NCBI RefSeq assembly: GCF_009600885.1
Contig: NZ_VCLA01000192.1
Span: 271,899 to 335,898, forward strand
Direction: 5' to 3'
Source of the DNA: Streptomyces jumonjinensis
GTDB lineage: Bacteria > Actinomycetota > Actinomycetes > Streptomycetales > Streptomycetaceae
Length of the DNA stretch: 64,000 bases
In this document: piece by piece, positions 17,117 through 24,482 of the stretch
How the letters are laid out: every line of letters begins with the position of its first letter
How positions within the stretch are numbered: position 1 is the stretch's first letter
Made by a program: the position numbers and the translations under genes
The notes under the pieces: generated by a model
Databases searched by the model: none
What the model was told of the DNA's origin: nothing
Seen by the model: only the letters and a program-made list of their open reading frames with translations

Positions 17117-19426
17117 CTACTCTCCGCTGTCGGTGTCGTCGCCCTTGATGTGCCGGGCGGGGTTGTGTCCTTCGTCGAGCAGCCGCACGGCCCACAGCAG
17201 TTCCCGGGTGCCCTCGTGTTTGACCATGCCCGGGGAGACTCCCAGCCGGAAGGAGCCCGGGGCGGGCTTGCCCTCCGGGGTGTGCGGCAGTACGTCCAGC
17301 GGGCTCGGCCCGTCGGAGAGGTAGACGGCGCAGTCGGAGAGCAGGGCGATGGGGATCAGCGCGTCGTCGTCGAGCGTGACGCGGCCCATGGGGGCGGGGT
17401 TCCGCTGGGTGGCGAGCGCCGTCTTGAGCACCTTGCGGTGCATATTGACCCGGGCGGTCGAGATGACGGCGGCGCGGATGTCGGGTCGCCAGGTCGGCCG
17501 CTCCAGCGCGGGCCACCGCTCGCCGGGCCGGTAGCCGGCGCCCTGCGGGCGTTCGCGGAGCTTGCCGATGCCGCCCTTGACCGTCGACCTGATCGCGGAG
17601 AGCACCGCCGCCAGCTGCGGATCGTTGCGCTTATGGGTCTCCATCACGGCGAGGAAGTCCGCCTCGGACAGCCCGCTGGTGACGCCCAGGTCGGCCATCG
17701 TGGCTTTGTACGCCTCGGCGAGCTGCTTGTACCAGGGGTCCAGATAGGGCGAGGAGCCGGGACGGAGCCATGCCTCCAGCGGCTCGACGGCGACCGGGAG
17801 CCGGTAGGCGTCGATGAGCTCGGCCGCGTAGGCGACGGTCGGCGTCGCGTACCAGGCGGGGCCTTCGGGGCGGGCGCCGTGCGGGGTGAACGGCGAAGGC
17901 AGACGCGGGTCCAGTTCGATGCCGGAGAGATCGACGAGCCAGGAGCCGGGCGTCTTCCGGTCGACCACCGGCCGGGTGCGGTGGACCGGCGCTCCGAGGC
18001 CGGCGGTCAGCCGGTTCGCGGCGGCGAGGAACGCCGTGTTGACGTCGATGCCGACCGCGTGGCTCCGGGCGCACTCGGCGTCGGTGAGGAGCTGCGGGTC
18101 GCGGATCCAGTCAAACGCCTCCTCGTCCAGCACCTCGCCAGGGGTGCGCTGATGGCCGCGCGGGTACCGGGCGGCGACGACCGGATGCTCTTCGGGGGCC
18201 TCGACCGGCGCGGGGTCGACGGACTCGGTCAGTGAGCCGGGCATCGGGCCGGACACCCAGGCGCCGGTCTCGTCCCGTACGGCCCGGGTCGCGGGGCGCA
18301 GCGCGGTCATCGTCTCCAGGCCGCAGACGGCGGTGGAGCCGCGCGGGGTGATGACGCGGGAGGCGTAGACGCCGAGCACCCGGGCGAGGTCGGCGGGGGG
18401 GAGCCGGTCGGCGTCGCCCCAGGAGCGGGCGTCGAGCGCGCCCCAGGGCAGGACGGCGAGCTGCACACACTGGCGCCGGCCGTGTTCGGCGGGGCGGTAG
18501 ATCCGGGCCCAGGGGCCGAAGCCGCGCCGGGTGAGCTGCCATTTCGCCCGGGTGAGCTGTTTGACGGCGGGGTGGTCCTGGGGGAGTCGCAGGCCGCGCC
18601 GGTCCTCCAGGCGCTCGGGGAGTCCGAGCCGGTCGGCGGCGGCGGCGGTGAGGACGATGAGCGGGTCGGAGTCCTTGCCCGAGGGGTGGAGCCGGGGCGC
18701 TCCGAGCTTCCCTTCGGTCAGGGTCCAGGCGACCAGGGCGGGCAGAGTGGTGGCGGGGCAGTCCAGGACCAGGCCGCCGACGCAGTACAAGGCGCTGTCG
18801 CCGTCCAGTACGCCGAGCGGGCCGTGGGCGAAGCGCTCGTCAGCGACGGGAGAGGCGGGGGCGGCGGGGGCGGCGGGGGTGGGGTGGGGTGCGGCTCCGG
18901 TCGCGGGCGGGCGGCGCGGCGCTGTCTTCCGCCCGGTATGTTCCACACGTTCCATACGTTCCACGGGCTGGTGCGGCAGCGCGGGGGGTGCGGGGGCGGG
19001 GGGTGCGGACTGGTCCGGGGCGGCGGAGGCGGCGGGCGCCGGGGCAACGGGCGCGGCGCCCGAGAGGGCGGACGGGTCCGGCGCGGGCCGCGCGGACGGA
19101 GTTGCGGGCAGGTCCGGGGCCGCTGACGGGTCCGAGGGCGGAGTCACGGCCGGCGCTGCTGCCGAAGGCGCGGGCTCGTCCGGGGCCGACGGGTAGAGGT
19201 CGGCGAGCTTCTCCAGCAGCCGGGCGTACGCCTCCCGCTGCGGGGGCCTGGGCTCGGTCTTTCCGCTCTCCCACGACACCACCGTCGGCCGGCGCACCTT
19301 GAGGGCCTTCGCCACCTGCTCCTGTGTCAGGCCGTGCGCCTTGCGCAGCCGCTCGCGCTCGGCGGGCGGGGGCAGCGGGGACTGGCCCGCGATCAGGGCG
19401 TCGATCGCGTCGAACAACTCGGACAT
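17117..19426 (-). CDS. tap: Telomere-associated protein Tap
   Basis: A 769-residue protein of the Tap family, which binds telomere 3' overhangs and recruits Tpg during end patching of linear replicons. The N-terminus has an XRE-type helix-turn-helix (LRKAHGLTQEQVAKALKVRRPTVVSWESGKTEPRPPQREAYARLLE, about residues 30-75). A long Pro/Ala-rich linker (about 90-200) follows, then the large conserved domain. ATG 19426 has a perfect GGAGGAGGT site, and the open frame upstream is ignored. An intact tap-tpg pair implies a functional linear replicon; its neighbourhood with the cluster is noted under findings. Confidence 0.93.
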   Translation of the reverse strand: MSELFDAIDALIAGQSPLPPPAERERLRKAHGLTQEQVAKALKVRRPTVVSWESGKTEPRPPQREAYARLLEKLADLYPSAPDEPAPSAAAPAVTPPSDPSAAPDLPATPSARPAPDPSALSGAAPVAPAPAASAAPDQSAPPAPAPPALPHQPVERMERVEHTGRKTAPRRPPATGAAPHPTPAAPAAPASPVADERFAHGPLGVLDGDSALYCVGGLVLDCPATTLPALVAWTLTEGKLGAPRLHPSGKDSDPLIVLTAAAADRLGLPERLEDRRGLRLPQDHPAVKQLTRAKWQLTRRGFGPWARIYRPAEHGRRQCVQLAVLPWGALDARSWGDADRLPPADLARVLGVYASRVITPRGSTAVCGLETMTALRPATRAVRDETGAWVSGPMPGSLTESVDPAPVEAPEEHPVVAARYPRGHQRTPGEVLDEEAFDWIRDPQLLTDAECARSHAVGIDVNTAFLAAANRLTAGLGAPVHRTRPVVDRKTPGSWLVDLSGIELDPRLPSPFTPHGARPEGPAWYATPTVAYAAELIDAYRLPVAVEPLEAWLRPGSSPYLDPWYKQLAEAYKATMADLGVTSGLSEADFLAVMETHKRNDPQLAAVLSAIRSTVKGGIGKLRERPQGAGYRPGERWPALERPTWRPDIRAAVISTARVNMHRKVLKTALATQRNPAPMGRVTLDDDALIPIALLSDCAVYLSDGPSPLDVLPHTPEGKPAPGSFRLGVSPGMVKHEGTRELLWAVRLLDEGHNPARHIKGDDTDSGE

Positions 19427-19543
19427 GCCGTACCTCCTCCGCCCCAGCATAGTGCGAAGCGGACTTACGGCGTACCAAGTGCGTACATAGCGCGTACACG
19501 GTGTCGGCGCGCACCACGTCGCTCCAGGTCACGCCAGCCGGTC

Positions 19544-19561
19544 CGCAATACGGGAGATGAC
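19544..19561 (+). promoter_or_regulatory. Cluster motif copy 1, upstream of the PCP gene
   Basis: CGCAATACGGGAGATGAC reads towards the carrier-protein gene and ends 65 bp before its ATG. It matches the cluster-wide pattern (C/A)GCA-N6-(G/A)AGATG-(C/T)G except at its last two bases. Confidence 0.55.
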
Positions 19562-19626
19562 CTGTGCGACGGCCGGGTGTGACGCTGCCACCGTGAGCAC
19601 CCGCCGAAGCTGCGAAGGGGTTTTCC

Positions 19627-19899
19627 ATGGACGGCGATCTCGTTGAGCACACCAGCCTCTCGCTGATCGAAGCGAAGGTGTCGGAGATCTGGACGGAGCT
19701 GCTCGGCCGCGAGGCCGCCGCGCAGGAGGACGCCACCTTCTTCGAGTTGAGCGGGGAGTCGATCGCGGCTGTCCGCATGGTGGCGCGGGTCGAGGACGAC
19801 CTCGGAGTGGAGATCGAGGTGGGCGACATCTTCGAGGAGGACCCCACCCTGTCGACGTTCATCCGCCTGGTCGCCGAGCGGGCCGGCGTCACCGCGTAG
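19627..19899 (+). CDS. Free-standing peptidyl/acyl carrier protein
   Basis: A 90-residue carrier protein. Ser45 in FFELSGESIAAV is the expected phosphopantetheine attachment site, in the GGxS position (here SGES). Surrounding helices (VSEIWTELLGRE, VRMVARVEDDLGVEIEVGDIFE) fit the four-helix fold. It has no fused domains, while the NRPS protein at 29294 has no carrier domain, so this is the likely acceptor of the activated beta-tyrosine in trans, like SgcC2 in C-1027 (inference). The ATG follows GAAGGGG. Three tandem GACCGCGTA-like units sit right over and after its stop codon. It leads the PCP-PhyH-P450 group and has a motif copy 65 bp upstream. Confidence 0.9.
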   Translation: MDGDLVEHTSLSLIEAKVSEIWTELLGREAAAQEDATFFELSGESIAAVRMVARVEDDLGVEIEVGDIFEEDPTLSTFIRLVAERAGVTA

Positions 19900-19978
19900 A
19901 CCGCGTAGACCGCGTAGGACGAACAGGGCCGGCCGGGGTGGACGGTGTGAGCGACGAGCAGAGGATGGTGAACCGGTG

Positions 19979-20842
19979 ATGGCGGGTCTGGTCCGGGTGG
20001 CTCCCGACGCCGACCTCGACGAGGTCGTGGAAATCCTGGAACGGGACGGCGGGGTGATCGTCGAGGACTTCGTCGACGCGACCGTCCTCCGCGGGCTCTG
20101 GCACGACCTCGGCCCTTCCCTGGAGGCCCGCGCCTACGGGGACGACTGGTACAACGGCACCCGCACCCGGCGGGTGTCCTCGGTCTTCGCCCGTACCCAC
20201 CGGCTGACGCCCGTGGTGACACAGCCCCTGTACCTCCAGGCCGCGCGCAGGATCATGCAGCAGCCGGTGCCGGTGTGGATCGGGCGTTCGCGGGTCGAGA
20301 TGACGCCGACGATCCAGATCAGCGGCACCCAGCTGATCCAGATCCACACCGGGCAGGGCAAGCAGCCGCTGCACCGGGACGACGCGCTGCATCTGCGCCG
20401 CCACCCCGGGCCCACCAGCCGGGTGCAGCTGATGCTCGCCATGAGCGACTTCACCGCGGAGAACGGCGGCACCCTGGTCATCCCGGGCAGCCACCACTGG
20501 GACGACGAGCGTCCGCCGCGCGCCGACGAGGCGCTGCCCACCGAGATGCGGGCCGGCTCGGGGCTGATCTGGCTCGGCGGCGTCTACCACGGCGGCGGCA
20601 AGAACATCACGGACACTCCGCGCACCGGACTGACGATCGCGCTGGACCTGGGCAATCTGCGCCAGGAGGAGAACCAGTACCTCGCGGTGCCCAGGGAGTC
20701 CGTGCTGGCCTATCCGGAGGAGGTGCGGCGGCTCCTCGGCTACGACCGCTGCCCGCCGGGTCTGGGCTGGTACGAGATGGCCGACCAGTATCTCGTGCTG
20801 GACGGCGGTGTTCCGGGGGCCGTCGAAGCCCCCGCCGCCTGA
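19979..20842 (+). CDS. PhyH-family Fe(II)/2-oxoglutarate dioxygenase
   Basis: A 287-residue non-haem iron oxygenase. The 2-His-1-Asp facial triad is visible as His132 and Asp134 (LHRDDA) and His204 (GVYHGGGKN). Arg215 (PRTGLTIAL) is the probable 2-oxoglutarate ligand. GTLVIPGSHHWD is the usual PhyH turn. It probably hydroxylates or otherwise oxidises a cluster intermediate, possibly while bound to the adjacent carrier protein, since it is the next gene (79 bp gap). GTG 19976 or ATG 19979 may start it, and the ribosome site GAGG is rather distant. The substrate is not predictable. Confidence 0.85.
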   Translation: MAGLVRVAPDADLDEVVEILERDGGVIVEDFVDATVLRGLWHDLGPSLEARAYGDDWYNGTRTRRVSSVFARTHRLTPVVTQPLYLQAARRIMQQPVPVWIGRSRVEMTPTIQISGTQLIQIHTGQGKQPLHRDDALHLRRHPGPTSRVQLMLAMSDFTAENGGTLVIPGSHHWDDERPPRADEALPTEMRAGSGLIWLGGVYHGGGKNITDTPRTGLTIALDLGNLRQEENQYLAVPRESVLAYPEEVRRLLGYDRCPPGLGWYEMADQYLVLDGGVPGAVEAPAA

Positions 20843-20939
20843 GCGCGTCCGGCGCGCGCCGCGGCCTGCCGGCCGCCGGGGCGGCGGCCCGCGCCCCCGT
20901 TATCGCTTCTGCACGCTCCACGACACCCGGGAGACTTCC

Positions 20940-22190
20940 ATGGAGATACGCTGCCCCGTCGCACTGGACCCCACCGGACGGGACATACACGCCGAGGCCG
21001 CCGCGCTGCGGGCCTCGGGCGCCGCGACGCAGGTGGAGCTCCCCGGCGGTGTCGTCGCCTGGTCGATCAACGACTACGCCAATGTGCGCAAGGTGCTGAC
21101 CGACCCGAACGTCACCAAGAGCGCCCGTAACCACTGGCCGAAGTTCATCAACGGCGAGATCCCGCCCGACTGGGAGATGATCAGCTGGATCGCGATGGAC
21201 AACATGGTCACCGCGTACGGCAAGGACCATCTGCGGCTGCGCCGGCTGGTCGGCAAGGCGTTCACCCCACGCCGTACGGAGGCGATCCGGCCGCGGATCG
21301 TCGAGCTCACCGAGGGGCTGGTCAGCGCGTTGGAGAGCGCGGCGCCGGGTGAGGTGGTGGATCTGCGGGCACGGTTCGCCTATCCGCTGCCGGCGCTGCT
21401 GGTGGCCGACCTCATCGGCATGTCCGAGAACGCGCGCGCCAAGACGGCCAAGGTCATCGACATGATGGTGGACACCACGGTCACCCCGGAGCAGGCGCAG
21501 TCCGTGCTGCGGGACTGGCGCGGTGCGATGGAGGAGCTGGTCGCCGAGAAGCGGGCCAACCCCGGCGAGGACATCACCAGCGATCTGATCGCCGCCCGCG
21601 ACGAGGACGGGTCGCGGCTGTCCGAGGCCGAGCTGACGGACACCATCTTCGCCATCCTCGGCGCGGGTTCCGAGACCACGATCAACTTCTTCGACAACGC
21701 CATCACGGCGCTGCTCTCCCATCCGGAGCAGCTGGAGCTCCTCCGGTCGGGACGCGCCTCCTGGGACGATGTCATCGACGAGACGCTGCGGGTGGAGTCG
21801 CCGCTGGCGCATCTGCCGCTGCGGTACGCCGTCGAGGACATCGAGCTGGACGGGGTGACGATCCCGCAGGGCGAGCCGATCCTGGTCAACTACAGCGCGG
21901 TGGGCCGTGACCCGGCCGTGCACGGGGAGAGCTCCTGCGCGTTCGATCTGGCCCGCGCCGACAAGGAGCATCTGTCGTTCGGCTTCGGCCCGCACTACTG
22001 CCTCGGCGCGGGGGTGGCCCGGCTGGTGGCGACGATCGGGCTGTCCACCCTGTTCGAGCGCTTCCCCGAGCTGTCGCTGGCGGTCGACGCGACGGAGCTC
22101 CAGCCGCTGCCGACGTTCATCATGAACGGTCACCGGGCGCTTCCGGTGCGGCTGACGGCGGCGGTGCCCGCGGTGAGCGCCGCCGGCTGA
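20940..22190 (+). CDS. Cytochrome P450
   Basis: A 416-residue soluble bacterial P450. The I-helix motif GAGSETT (241-247) has Glu-Thr at the oxygen-activation position. The K-helix ExxR is ETLR (281-284), and the haem loop FGFGPHYCLGAG carries Cys354. Length and start (ATG 20940 after GGGAG) are normal. The frame is open upstream but without similarity. No ferredoxin is adjacent, so redox partners must come from elsewhere. It follows the dioxygenase by 97 bp and probably shares its transcript. Its role is an oxidative tailoring step. Confidence 0.9.
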   Translation: MEIRCPVALDPTGRDIHAEAAALRASGAATQVELPGGVVAWSINDYANVRKVLTDPNVTKSARNHWPKFINGEIPPDWEMISWIAMDNMVTAYGKDHLRLRRLVGKAFTPRRTEAIRPRIVELTEGLVSALESAAPGEVVDLRARFAYPLPALLVADLIGMSENARAKTAKVIDMMVDTTVTPEQAQSVLRDWRGAMEELVAEKRANPGEDITSDLIAARDEDGSRLSEAELTDTIFAILGAGSETTINFFDNAITALLSHPEQLELLRSGRASWDDVIDETLRVESPLAHLPLRYAVEDIELDGVTIPQGEPILVNYSAVGRDPAVHGESSCAFDLARADKEHLSFGFGPHYCLGAGVARLVATIGLSTLFERFPELSLAVDATELQPLPTFIMNGHRALPVRLTAAVPAVSAAG

Positions 22191-22209
22191 CGGCGCTCGC
22201 GCCCGGGGA

Positions 22210-22373
22210 GTGTCTTCGAAGTAGCGTCGTCCGCCCGGAGGGCGGGTCTGGCGGGGTCTGGTGCCGTGCATCGCAAGGCGGAGGAAGGAGCCACTGCGGA
22301 GCATTGGCGACTGACGACAACGCGGCGAGGTGCGGTGCCAGGGCACGCCAGACAGACGGGACTTCGAAGACAC
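22210..22373. repeat. 164-bp MITE-like inverted repeat
   Basis: GTGTCTTCGAAGT (22210-22222) and ACTTCGAAGACAC (22361-22373) are perfect 13-bp inverted repeats. Inward the two sides keep pairing imperfectly for about 45 bp (for example TCTGGCGGGGTCTGG against the complement of CCAGGGCACGCCAGA). The small size, terminal palindromes and lack of any gene fit a miniature element. It sits between the P450 and the SgcJ-like gene. Confidence 0.55.
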
Positions 22374-22387
22374 GACCCGGCATACGT

Positions 22388-22427
22388 CCGCGCCCCCGGC
22401 TTCTCCGAGGAGAGGCCGGGGGCGCGG
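22388..22427. terminator. Bidirectional hairpin terminator
   Basis: A perfect 13-bp stem, CCGCGCCCCCGGC (22388-22400) with its complement at 22415-22427, has a 14-bp loop. It separates the convergent P450 and SgcJ-like genes. Confidence 0.75.
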
Positions 22428-22449
22428 TGGCGTGGGGCGGTGCGCCCGG

Positions 22450-22884
22450 TCAGGCGCTGTCGCGGGGGCTGTTCTGGTAGGCGGCGAGCAGCCACTCGCC
22501 GTTCTCCTTGCTGATCACCCAGGTGGCCCGGATGGCCCGCTCGTCGGCGACCTCCGTCTCGCCCGGGGCGAGGATGCCGCCCTGGGTGATGACAAGGGCC
22601 ACGTCGGGGCGGAGGAACTTCAGGGCGAGCGGCGTTCCGGTGACCCGGGTCCCCTTGAAGGGGCCCTGGAAGGCGGCGGCCATGAACTCCTCGATCTGCT
22701 GCCGGCCGTCGCGGTAGAAGCCGGGCAGGATCATGCTGCCCTCGGGGGTGAAGTTCCGGGCGAAGGCCGCCGCGTCATGGTCCGCCCAGGCCGCGACGAT
22801 ACGTCCGGGGACGGCGACGGCCGCCGCCCGGTCCGCGTCGGAGACGGTGGCGCCGGTGTCCGTGGTGGACGGTGCTGCGGTCAT
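22450..22884 (-). CDS. SgcJ/EcaC-type SnoaL-fold protein
   Basis: A 144-residue protein of the NTF2/SnoaL superfamily. It matches the SgcJ/EcaC group closely: GRIVAAWADHDAAAFARNFT, MILPGFYRDGRQQIEEFMAA, TRVTGTPLALKFL, ALVITQGGILAPGETEV and WLLAAYQNSP. SgcJ is encoded in the C-1027 enediyne cluster, and related genes occur in enediyne and other oxidised-polyketide clusters; the exact chemistry is not settled. The start ATG 22884 follows GGGAGCACC. It lies after the ACAD-like gene on the same strand, separated by a hairpin, and is likely part of the cluster. Confidence 0.85.
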   Translation of the reverse strand: MTAAPSTTDTGATVSDADRAAAVAVPGRIVAAWADHDAAAFARNFTPEGSMILPGFYRDGRQQIEEFMAAAFQGPFKGTRVTGTPLALKFLRPDVALVITQGGILAPGETEVADERAIRATWVISKENGEWLLAAYQNSPRDSA

Positions 22885-22915
22885 GGTGCTCCCTGTCCGT
22901 GGGCCGATGGCGGAC

Positions 22916-22942
22916 GGTGCGGCCCCGGCCGGGGGCCGCACC
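22916..22942. terminator. GC hairpin between the ACAD-like and SgcJ-like genes
   Basis: GGTGCGGCCCC (22916-22926) pairs perfectly with GGGGCCGCACC (22932-22942). It lies downstream of the flavoprotein stop and 32 bp before the SgcJ-like start, so it may attenuate read-through. Confidence 0.55.
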
Positions 22943-22949
22943 CTCGTTC

Positions 22950-23004
22950 AGATGTCTCAGATACCTCAGGTATCGCAGATGCCTCAGGTGCCTCAGGTGC
23001 CTCA
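22950..23004. repeat. 9-bp tandem repeat overlapping a stop codon
   Basis: About six units of CCTCAGGTG / GTCTCAGAT type follow one another and run into the stop codon (23004-23002) of the minus-strand flavoprotein. The units are imperfect (cctcaggtg, cctcaggta, cctcagatg). Similar short repeats occur at other gene ends in the window. Confidence 0.7.
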
Positions 23005-24189
23005 GATGTAGAGACTGTTGGGTTCGAGGCCGCACAGGACCCGGCCGTACAGCTCGTTGTTGGTGTTCGGGTGCATCAGCGCGTGCAGATTGACCGCCTG
23101 TACATCGCGCGAGATGCGCTGGATCGGCACATCGCTGTAGATCGACGAGCCGCCGCTGGCGGTCTGGAAGATGTCCACGGCCTCTTTGGCGAGACCGCAG
23201 AACGCTCCGAGGTCGGCGCGGGCCTGGACCCGCTCCCGCAGGGTCCAGGGGCTGTTCTCGGCGGCCTTGGCGTCGACCAGGTCGGCCAGGCGCAGGGCGT
23301 GGAACTCGGCCTGGTCGGTCTTGAGGGTGGCCTCGGCGACCTGGAGGTGGGTCAGCGGGGCCTGGCTCTGCGACGCGTAGTCGGTGTAGGTGATCTTCCG
23401 GTCGGGCAGCCGGCGGAAGAATTCGTCGGCCGCCGCCTTGGCCAGTCCGAGGACGGCGCCCACGGAGGAGGCGGAGGCGACGGGCAGCAGCGGGGGCCGG
23501 TGCAGCGGGGAGTCCGCGCCCGCCTGGGAGACGCCGCCCTGGCCCTGCACGATCACCGGCAGCGGCAGGACGCGCTCGGCGGGCACGAAGAGGTTCTGCG
23601 CGACGGTGGTGACGCTGCCGGTGCCCTTGAGGCCCGCGGTGGACCAGTCGGCCACGATCGTGAGGTCCGCCATGGGCACGAGCGCCATGACGGGCATGGG
23701 CACGCCCTCGGCGGTGGGCTGGATGGCGACGATGATCTGCCAGTGGGCGTGCAGGGCGCCGCTGATGAACTTCCACTGGCCGTTGACCACCACGCCGCCG
23801 TCGGCGGGGGCGGCCATGCCGCCGGGGCTGAGGGTTCCGCAGACCCGGACGTCGGGGCTGGTGAAGACCTCGTCCTGGACGGCGTCGGGGAAGAGTCCGG
23901 CCATCCAGCCCGGGATCCAGTAGACGGAGGCGGTCCACGCCGTGGAGCCGTCCGCCCGGCCGAGTTCGGCGGCCACCTCGACGAGGGTGCGGGTGTCGCT
24001 CTCGTAGCCGCCGTAGCGGGCGGGCACCCTCATCCGGAAGACGCCGGCGTCGGCCAGCGCTTCGATCGACTCGTCGTGAACGCGCCGATTCTCCTCCGCC
24101 CATGCCGCGTGGCCGCTCAGCAGCGGGCGCAGGTCGGTTGCGCGGCGAACCAGTTGTTCCCGCGCCGGCACACCGGTTGTCAACACCAT
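23002..24189 (-). CDS. Acyl-CoA-dehydrogenase-fold flavoprotein (group D monooxygenase type) 1
   Basis: A flavoprotein of about 395 residues with the acyl-CoA dehydrogenase fold. The N-terminal helices contain VFRMRVPARYGGYESDTRTLVEVAAELGRADGSTAW. The middle beta-domain has GGVVVNGQWKFISGALHAHWQ, and the C-terminal helical bundle ends in GSSIYSDVPIQRISRDVQAVN. This pattern is shared by HsaA-type FADH2-dependent monooxygenases and related enzymes of antibiotic pathways rather than true beta-oxidation dehydrogenases. ATG 24189 or GTG 24186 follows AGGAGG, and ATG 24231 is also possible. It is divergent from the SgcC-like hydroxylase and has a motif copy 91 bp upstream. It would need a flavin reductase, not seen in the window. 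Confidence 0.8.
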   Translation of the reverse strand: MVLTTGVPAREQLVRRATDLRPLLSGHAAWAEENRRVHDESIEALADAGVFRMRVPARYGGYESDTRTLVEVAAELGRADGSTAWTASVYWIPGWMAGLFPDAVQDEVFTSPDVRVCGTLSPGGMAAPADGGVVVNGQWKFISGALHAHWQIIVAIQPTAEGVPMPVMALVPMADLTIVADWSTAGLKGTGSVTTVAQNLFVPAERVLPLPVIVQGQGGVSQAGADSPLHRPPLLPVASASSVGAVLGLAKAAADEFFRRLPDRKITYTDYASQSQAPLTHLQVAEATLKTDQAEFHALRLADLVDAKAAENSPWTLRERVQARADLGAFCGLAKEAVDIFQTASGGSSIYSDVPIQRISRDVQAVNLHALMHPNTNNELYGRVLCGLEPNSLYI

Positions 24190-24280
24190 GTCCTCCTGGA
24201 AAAGACGCGCCACGGCCGTCGGCCCGGACATGGGCCGTCCGCGATAGTCACGCTCGACCGTCGCAGTCGCACAATGGGCC

Positions 24281-24298
24281 CGCATCTTCTGTATTGCG
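24281..24298 (-). promoter_or_regulatory. Cluster motif copy 2, upstream of ACAD-like gene 1
   Basis: On the minus strand CGCAATACAGAAGATGCG reads towards the flavoprotein gene and ends 91 bp before ATG 24189. It fits the cluster pattern completely. Confidence 0.6.
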
Positions 24299-24343
24299 TC
24301 GTGTGGGCGGGTGCGCCGGAGCCGGTTCGAGTGAAAGGGAAGC

Positions 24344-24361
24344 CGCAATCTCGGAGAAGCT
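24344..24361 (+). promoter_or_regulatory. Cluster motif copy 3, upstream of the SgcC-like gene
   Basis: CGCAATCTCGGAGAAGCT reads towards the hydroxylase gene and ends 121 bp before its ATG. It deviates at the GATG part but keeps the position and orientation. With copy 2 it makes the divergent promoter symmetrical. Confidence 0.45.
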
Positions 24362-24482
24362 CCGCACGGCGGCGACTGCGACCATGGAGGACGCTTTGTC
24401 CTTGCGTCGGCCCGACCCGACGGGCGTGTCGCAGCCGCTTTACAGGGAGAATCCACCCTACGACGGAACGGGACGACATCTG

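Noticed and set aside
20895..20925. A CTTCTGCACGC string before the P450 resembling the cluster motif
   Set aside because: Only the middle matches. The GCA and AGATG parts are not at the right positions, and the orientation does not fit.
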